A stretch of DNA of 64,000 nucleotides from Halioglobus maricola. GTDB lineage: Bacteria > Pseudomonadota > Gammaproteobacteria > Pseudomonadales > Halieaceae. How positions within the stretch are numbered: the stretch's first letter is position 1; every line of letters begins with the position of its first letter. The translations under genes were made by a program, and so were the position numbers. Positions 59,536 through 64,000 of this stretch are shown here, in pieces. Under the pieces are notes generated by a model. The model worked only from the letters and a program-made list of their open reading frames with translations. It was not told where the DNA came from and ran no database searches. The stretch lies in assembly GCF_009388985.1 (NCBI RefSeq), contig NZ_CP036422.1, positions 124,001 through 188,000 of the forward strand, written 5' to 3'.

Positions 59536-59865
59536 ATGACTAACTGGACTGATATCTGCGATGTGAACGACATACTTCCCAATAGTGGCCGGGCCGCTTT
59601 GTATGGAGGTGAGCAGGTCGCTATCTTCCGTATCACTCGCAACGGCAAGGATGCGTACTTTGCAGTGGGAAACTATGACCCCTGTAGTGGCGCCAACGTG
59701 ATGTCCCGCGGCATCGTGGGCAATATCGGCGATAAAACCGTTGTCGCCTCTCCTGTCTACAAACAACACTTCTGTCTGGATACCGGTGAGTGTCTGGAAG
59801 AGGGGCAGAATCTCAAGACCTGGCCGGTGCGAGTTGAAGGTGATCGTGTATTGCTCACAAGCTAA
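59536..59865 (+). CDS. nirD: Nitrite reductase small subunit NirD
   Basis: A 109-residue Rieske-fold protein starting at the ATG 59536 behind AGGAGAGG; an in-frame GTG 9 bases earlier overlaps that site. It begins TNWTDICDVNDILPNSGRAAL and has GNIGDKTVVASPVYKQHFCLDTGECL. Like other NirD proteins it lacks the Cys-His pairs needed for a Rieske cluster. It is required for NirB activity. Confidence 0.95.
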   Translation: MTNWTDICDVNDILPNSGRAALYGGEQVAIFRITRNGKDAYFAVGNYDPCSGANVMSRGIVGNIGDKTVVASPVYKQHFCLDTGECLEEGQNLKTWPVRVEGDRVLLTS

Positions 59866-59882
59866 TGTGATACCGTGGGTGA

Positions 59883-61091
59883 ATGAGTGTATTGCTAAGC
59901 GATGGGCGCGTCGGCGAACCACCGGAGCCTGATGACAGCCTGCCATTGCTGCGCCTGGCGTTTCGCCCGTTCTTTTTGTTCGGAGCCGGGTTCAGCGTCA
60001 TTGCCGTGTTGCTGTGGGCGTCGCTTGTCACTGGACTGAACAGCAATCTGGTTTTTGGCGGTCCGCTATGGTGGCACTCCCATGAAATGCTGTTTGGTTT
60101 TGTCGCCGCGATCATCGTTGGCTTCCTGCTCACAGCAGTTCAGACCTGGACAGGACAACCCGGGATTAAAGGAGCGAGCCTGGCTGGCCTGGTCCTGCTC
60201 TGGTTGGCCGGTCGGATGCTGCTTCTGGCTCCGCAGGTGGCCCCAGCCTGGTTCGTCAGTGCAGTGGATCTGCTGTTCCTGCCCACAGCCGCTTTCATTC
60301 TGGCGTTGCCGATCATCCGGATCAGGCAATGGCGCAATATTGTGTTTCTGCCGATTCTCCTGATGATGACGGTAGCCAATGGCTTCTTCCATTACAGTGT
60401 TCTTAACAGCACTGCGTCCAATTCTGCGGTTTCGGCATCGACACTGATGGTGATGTTGGTGACCATTCTTATGACCGTGGTCGCAGGCAGAGTGACTCCC
60501 ATGTTTACTGCCAATGGTACAGGCACCGAACGCGTGCCACCGCTGGCCTGGCTCGAAAATCTGAGTCCGGTAGTGATGTTGATGGCGTTGGGGGCTGCAA
60601 TGGCTCCAGCGGGAGTCTGGGCTGCCGCGATACTGGCGGTGGCAGCGCTTTGCCAGGGGTTGCGAGTAGCGCGCTGGCGTACCTGGGTCACGTTTGCAAC
60701 ACCGTTGGTATGGTCATTACATCTCGCGTACTGGGCGATACCGGCGGGGCTGGCGCTCCTAGCGATCGCCAAGCTGGGTTTGGGCTTTAGTCATAGCGAG
60801 GCCCTCCATATGTTGACGGTTGGTGCGATGGGCACCATGATTTTGGCGATGATCTCCAGGGTGTCGCTGGGGCATACCGGACGAAAAATTATTGTCGGCC
60901 ATCTGATGGCTTTCGCGCTGGCAGCGATTTTCTGTGCCGCGCTGGTCCGGGTTTTCGGCAGCAGCGTTGGCCTTGAGTACCGCAGCATGATCTGGCTGGC
61001 GACCCTGTTATGGGTGATCGCTTACGGCGCATTTATTATGCGTTATATGGCGATTTTGTTGCGCCCCAGAGTGGATGGCAGGTCGGGTTAA
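59883..61091 (+). CDS. nnrS: NnrS family haem/copper membrane protein
   Basis: A 402-residue protein with about 12 hydrophobic segments. LLRLAFRPFFLFGAGFSV at the N-terminus, GGPLWWHSHEMLFGFVAAIIVGFLLTAVQTWTG, VVAGRVTPMFTANG and SEALHMLTVGAMGTMILAMISRVSLGHTGR are NnrS signatures, with His residues as likely haem or metal ligands. NnrS proteins protect against nitric-oxide stress. It starts 17 bases after nirD, consistent with relieving NO made from nitrite. Confidence 0.94.
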   Translation: MSVLLSDGRVGEPPEPDDSLPLLRLAFRPFFLFGAGFSVIAVLLWASLVTGLNSNLVFGGPLWWHSHEMLFGFVAAIIVGFLLTAVQTWTGQPGIKGASLAGLVLLWLAGRMLLLAPQVAPAWFVSAVDLLFLPTAAFILALPIIRIRQWRNIVFLPILLMMTVANGFFHYSVLNSTASNSAVSASTLMVMLVTILMTVVAGRVTPMFTANGTGTERVPPLAWLENLSPVVMLMALGAAMAPAGVWAAAILAVAALCQGLRVARWRTWVTFATPLVWSLHLAYWAIPAGLALLAIAKLGLGFSHSEALHMLTVGAMGTMILAMISRVSLGHTGRKIIVGHLMAFALAAIFCAALVRVFGSSVGLEYRSMIWLATLLWVIAYGAFIMRYMAILLRPRVDGRSG

Positions 61092-61163
61092 AAAGCCTCG
61101 ATCCGCCCCGCGATGTCCCAGCCTGTGCTATTTTCTATGGCACTTACTTAACGGGTCCGAAAA

Positions 61164-62252
61164 ATGCCTGAAACCACACCTGCTGTTGCCCGCACCAGCA
61201 TTCGCGACTCCCTGTTGGTGTTTGCGTCGATTGTTATTATTCTCGCCGGCGCTCGTTATTCTGCCAACGTGCTTGTCCCTTTCCTGCTGGCGGTCTTCAT
61301 TGCGGTGATTTGTTCTGCGCCGATCCGGATGCTGGCGGCCCGGGGGATGCCACGGAGCCTGGCGGTCACCCTGGTAGGTTTGGCCGCTGTCGGCCTGTTG
61401 CTCGCAGTGTTTTTCCTGATCGGTTCTGCAGCAGACGATTTTGCCGCCGCGATGCCTGGCTATGAACAACAGTTCACGGCTCTCGTTGACCGGTGGGCGG
61501 CGCGGCTGGAAGGTTGGGGTGTCAGCGTCAGTGAAGAGGGTGTAGCACGAGCACTCGATCCGGCGGCGGTGATGGGATACTTCGGTAGTTTTCTCGGCGG
61601 CCTCGGTGATGCACTCGGCAATTTTGTGCTGATTCTGTTCACCGTGCTGTTTATTCTGGCGGACGCTTCCAGTCTACCGGCGAAAATGGCCGCCATGTCC
61701 AATGGGCGCGAAACCAGCTATGTGGAGCCAGCGACCGTTTTGCTCTTATCGATGAATAACTATGTCCGCACCAAGGCTTTGGTCAGCGCGCTTACAGGCG
61801 GCATCATCTGGGTAGGATTAATCTTGCTGGACACTCCTTTCGCTGCACTCTGGGGCTTCCTCGCATTCCTATTGAATTTTATTCCCAATGTCGGCTCTAT
61901 TATTGCAGCGGTGCCGCCTGTTTTGTTGTCCCTGCTTGAGGGCAGCCCGCTGTTGACAGGTTCGCTAGTGGCGCTCTATGTCGTGGTTAACATGGTGGTT
62001 GGAAATGTCATTGAGCCCCGGTGGATGGGACAGGCAGTCGGGCTATCAACTTTGGCTGTATTTGTATCGTTGGTGTTCTGGGGGTACATGTTCGGTGCTG
62101 TGGGTATGTTGTTGTCGGTGCCCTTGACGATGGTGATCAAATTCCTGACGCTGTTGCATCCGCGCAGTGCCTGGTTCGGCATTCTGCTGTCGAACTGGCC
62201 ACCCAGCGATCAAGCCGCGACGGCGGGTGGCGAAGAGTCGCCCCGGGTCTAG
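61164..62252 (+). CDS. AI-2E family transporter (PerM-like)
   Basis: A 362-residue protein with about seven or eight membrane segments. RYSANVLVPFLLAVFIAVICSAPIRMLAARG and the C-terminal GFLAFLLNFIPNVGSIIAAVPPVLLSLLEG, YVVVNMVVGNVIEPRWMGQAVGLSTLAVFVSLVFWGYMFGAVGMLLSVPLTMVIK are the family signature. Members include putative AI-2 exporters and Na+/H+ antiporters; the substrate is unknown. Its stop overlaps the convergent lipoprotein gene by 4 bases. Confidence 0.92.
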   Translation: MPETTPAVARTSIRDSLLVFASIVIILAGARYSANVLVPFLLAVFIAVICSAPIRMLAARGMPRSLAVTLVGLAAVGLLLAVFFLIGSAADDFAAAMPGYEQQFTALVDRWAARLEGWGVSVSEEGVARALDPAAVMGYFGSFLGGLGDALGNFVLILFTVLFILADASSLPAKMAAMSNGRETSYVEPATVLLLSMNNYVRTKALVSALTGGIIWVGLILLDTPFAALWGFLAFLLNFIPNVGSIIAAVPPVLLSLLEGSPLLTGSLVALYVVVNMVVGNVIEPRWMGQAVGLSTLAVFVSLVFWGYMFGAVGMLLSVPLTMVIKFLTLLHPRSAWFGILLSNWPPSDQAATAGGEESPRV

Positions 62253-62857
62253 GTTTGAGGGAGGACGGTAAGCGGGCAGCCGGTCTCGACAATCCTCAGG
62301 CTCGGATTACGCGCCTGCAATGAGCCGCCGGCCTGATGCATGATGCTCACCCTCAAGAAATCTGTGCGAGGCGGAATTTCCGCAACGACTCGCGCGGTGA
62401 ACCAATCGTGAGTGCCCATGTGAGGTTCATGTGGGAAGTGTGCTCGCAACACATTCTTGTTGTACTTCTTACCTAACAAGGCGAGCCCACCGCCCAGCTT
62501 GAACTTGTGGGGGTGCGTGGACTCGGTGAGATCGAGCTTAAGCTCGGCTGTGTATTCGATGGTCTTTCCCGCCAGGGCTGCCATATCGGGGCTCTGGCTT
62601 AACAGGAACCACGGCTCTGAGCCGACCTGAGTGATCTCGAGTGTTCCATCGTTCGCTGAATAGCTGAACGCCTCGCTATTGGCGTGGCCGGATGCACTCC
62701 ATTTGCGTTCCCGGCGCGGCGCGGCAAGTGTGCGAAACCCCGTATCTTCCAGCAGGTTGCCACTGGCGTAATCGCAACTGGCTGAGGGCGTTGTTTCTGA
62801 GCCACAGCTGGCGATGGTGACTGTGGCGATGGCGGCGCACAGATGTTGAACTTTCAT
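62249..62857 (-). CDS. Hypothetical lipoprotein
   Basis: A 202-residue protein with a signal peptide and possible lipobox (TIASC near residue 18). The mature part is beta-rich: LLEDTGFRTLAAPRRERKWSASGHAN, DGTLEITQVGSEPWFLLSQSPD, a middle segment with LKLDLTES and a late FLRVSIMHQAGGSLQARNPSLRIV, resembling a carbohydrate-binding-module-like jelly roll. No family recognised. It lies 13 bases after the AbgT gene on the same strand, so it may be cotranscribed. Confidence 0.7.
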   Translation of the reverse strand: MKVQHLCAAIATVTIASCGSETTPSASCDYASGNLLEDTGFRTLAAPRRERKWSASGHANSEAFSYSANDGTLEITQVGSEPWFLLSQSPDMAALAGKTIEYTAELKLDLTESTHPHKFKLGGGLALLGKKYNKNVLRAHFPHEPHMGTHDWFTARVVAEIPPRTDFLRVSIMHQAGGSLQARNPSLRIVETGCPLTVLPQT

Positions 62858-62869
62858 TAGCCAGGTCTC

Positions 62870-64000
62870 CTAGTAGTTATAGCTCGCTTGCAATCCGAGG
62901 GGTAAACCCAGTGCCCAATAGGCAAGCAGGAAGCAGGTCCACAGTGTGATAAAAACCACGGAGTAGGGCAGCATCAATGCAGTGACCGTGCCGATACCTG
63001 CATTCTTCATATAGCGCTGACAGTAGACAACAACCAGCGGGAAATAGGGCATGAGCGGGGTAATGATATTCGTTGTGGAGTCACCTACCCGATAGGCCGC
63101 CTGGGCCAGATCTGGCGAAATGCCCAACTCCATCAGCATGGGTACGAGGATTGGTGCCAGCAGCGCCCACTTGGCTGAGGCTGAGCCGATAAACAGATTC
63201 AGAAGACCTGTGAGGACCACGACGCCGGTGATGGTAAGCCCCGCGGGAAGCGCGAGCGCCTTCAGCATCGCCGCCCCCTCCAGTGCCAGCAGAATTCCCA
63301 TATTCGACTGCGCGAATGAGTACAGGAACTGGGCGATAAAAAACATGATCACCAGGTAATAGGCCATGCTGTGCATCGCCGCGGTCATGCCTTCGATAAT
63401 ATCTCGCGAGGACTTTACGGTGCCGGCCTTCACCCCATAGACGATTGACGGAAGCAGGAAGAAGACGAATATCAGCGGTACGATCGAGCCCATCAGTGGC
63501 GCGCCGCGTTCCGTGAGAGAGCCGCCCGCCCCGCGCCATGCCGAACTCTCTGGCCACGCAGATGCTACGAGCGCGACAATACACAAACCCATGGTCCACA
63601 GTGCCGCCCGCAGGCCGCTGCGTTCTTTGTCGTTTAGCGCATCCATCGAAGGTAGGCCCTCCAGGTCGCCATCCAGGGGCTGATGTGCCAGCCTTGGCTC
63701 GACGACCCGGTCGGTAATAATCCAACCCAGCCCGATGATTACGATCGAGGATGAAGCAGTAAAGAAAAAGTTGTTCAATGGATTGAGTGTGATATCCGGA
63801 TCGAGAATCTGGGCAGCGGACTGACTGATACCTTGTAGCATCGGGTCAATAGCAGAGGGAACGAAATTGGCAGAGAAACCTCCCGACACGCCGGCAAAAG
63901 CGGCTGCGATGCCCGCCAGGGGGTGACGGCCAGCAGCGTAAAAAATGACACCACCCAGCGGAATGACAAGTACATAGCCTGCATCGGCAGCGGTGTGACT
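62870..64000 (-). CDS. AbgT-family transporter (5'-truncated by window edge)
   Basis: About 376 C-terminal residues are visible; the open frame continues to position 64000, upstream of the first possible in-window start (GTG 63889). HTAADAGYVLVIPLGGVIFYAAGRHPLAGIAAAFAGVSGG at the edge, FFIAQFLYSFAQSNMGILLALEGA, and GSASAKWALLAPILVPMLMELGISPDLAQAAYRVGDSTTNIITPL are AbgT signatures. AbgT proteins transport p-aminobenzoyl-glutamate or export sulphonamide-like compounds using an ion gradient. Which of these applies is not predictable. Confidence 0.93.
   Translation of the reverse strand, partial: SHTAADAGYVLVIPLGGVIFYAAGRHPLAGIAAAFAGVSGGFSANFVPSAIDPMLQGISQSAAQILDPDITLNPLNNFFFTASSSIVIIGLGWIITDRVVEPRLAHQPLDGDLEGLPSMDALNDKERSGLRAALWTMGLCIVALVASAWPESSAWRGAGGSLTERGAPLMGSIVPLIFVFFLLPSIVYGVKAGTVKSSRDIIEGMTAAMHSMAYYLVIMFFIAQFLYSFAQSNMGILLALEGAAMLKALALPAGLTITGVVVLTGLLNLFIGSASAKWALLAPILVPMLMELGISPDLAQAAYRVGDSTTNIITPLMPYFPLVVVYCQRYMKNAGIGTVTALMLPYSVVFITLWTCFLLAYWALGLPLGLQASYNY

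Noticed and set aside
1..64000. Mobile elements, prophage, CRISPR arrays or defence islands
   Set aside because: No transposase, integrase, regularly spaced repeats or cas genes were found; the HNH protein at 21727-22278 stands alone without phage or restriction partners.

Overview
The window looks like chromosomal DNA of a marine-type gammaproteobacterium, plausibly from the Halieaceae/OM60 (NOR5) or a related Cellvibrionales lineage. This placement is an inference from gene content: many secreted and TonB-dependent functions, c-di-GMP proteins, EpmB, a Bat/MoxR operon and a Pseudomonas-like nas/nir layout. Base composition looks even throughout. I found no insertion sequence, prophage, integron or CRISPR array, and one tRNA, tRNA-Pro(CGG).

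Positions 1-33800 hold mostly housekeeping and accessory metabolism in short operons. In order: the end of a biotin operon (bioC, bioD); a 597-residue acyl-CoA dehydrogenase with a good terminator; tRNA-Pro; a haem-motif lipoprotein; a long-chain acyl-CoA synthetase; epmB; a divergent puuA/puuB-like polyamine pair; mtnA; a shikimate kinase; gcvT; a six-gene MoxR-DUF58-DUF4381-BatA-BatB/C-BatD operon; an HNH endonuclease; an overlapping HD-GYP/EAL pair; and several small membrane proteins, hydrolases and exporters. Genes are tightly packed and several convergent pairs overlap or abut.

Positions 30982-37242 look like a purine-nucleoside scavenging locus. A secreted nucleoside/nucleobase-deaminase-like amidohydrolase, a secreted DUF985 cupin and an EamA exporter are read leftwards. 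A TonB-dependent receptor and a lipoprotein of the purine nucleoside permease (NUP) family are read rightwards from the same intergenic region.

Positions 37764-61091 form a complete nitrate-assimilation region. It contains nitrate reductase NasA and its flavoprotein partner, the ABC importer NrtABD, the NasS sensor and NasT ANTAR antiterminator, an outer-membrane porin, an MFS nitrate transporter (NarK), siroheme nitrite reductase NirBD and NnrS. Embedded in it are a TonB receptor-YfiR-GGDEF/EAL signalling operon and a fused PP2C phosphatase/Ser-Thr kinase. The non-coding DNA here is rich. I see sigma-54 (-24/-12) motifs for the porin and narK, a divergent sigma-54-like motif towards nirB that shares its -12 GC with the narK motif, and two NtrC-like sites about 32 bp apart. 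I also see leader hairpins whose hexaloops (A at position 1, G at position 4) overlap attenuator stems, as expected for NasT/ANTAR targets. Nitrogen limitation (NtrC) and nitrate (NasST) would then act together on uptake and reduction.

The window ends with an AI-2E family membrane protein, an unknown lipoprotein and the 3' part of an AbgT-family transporter.
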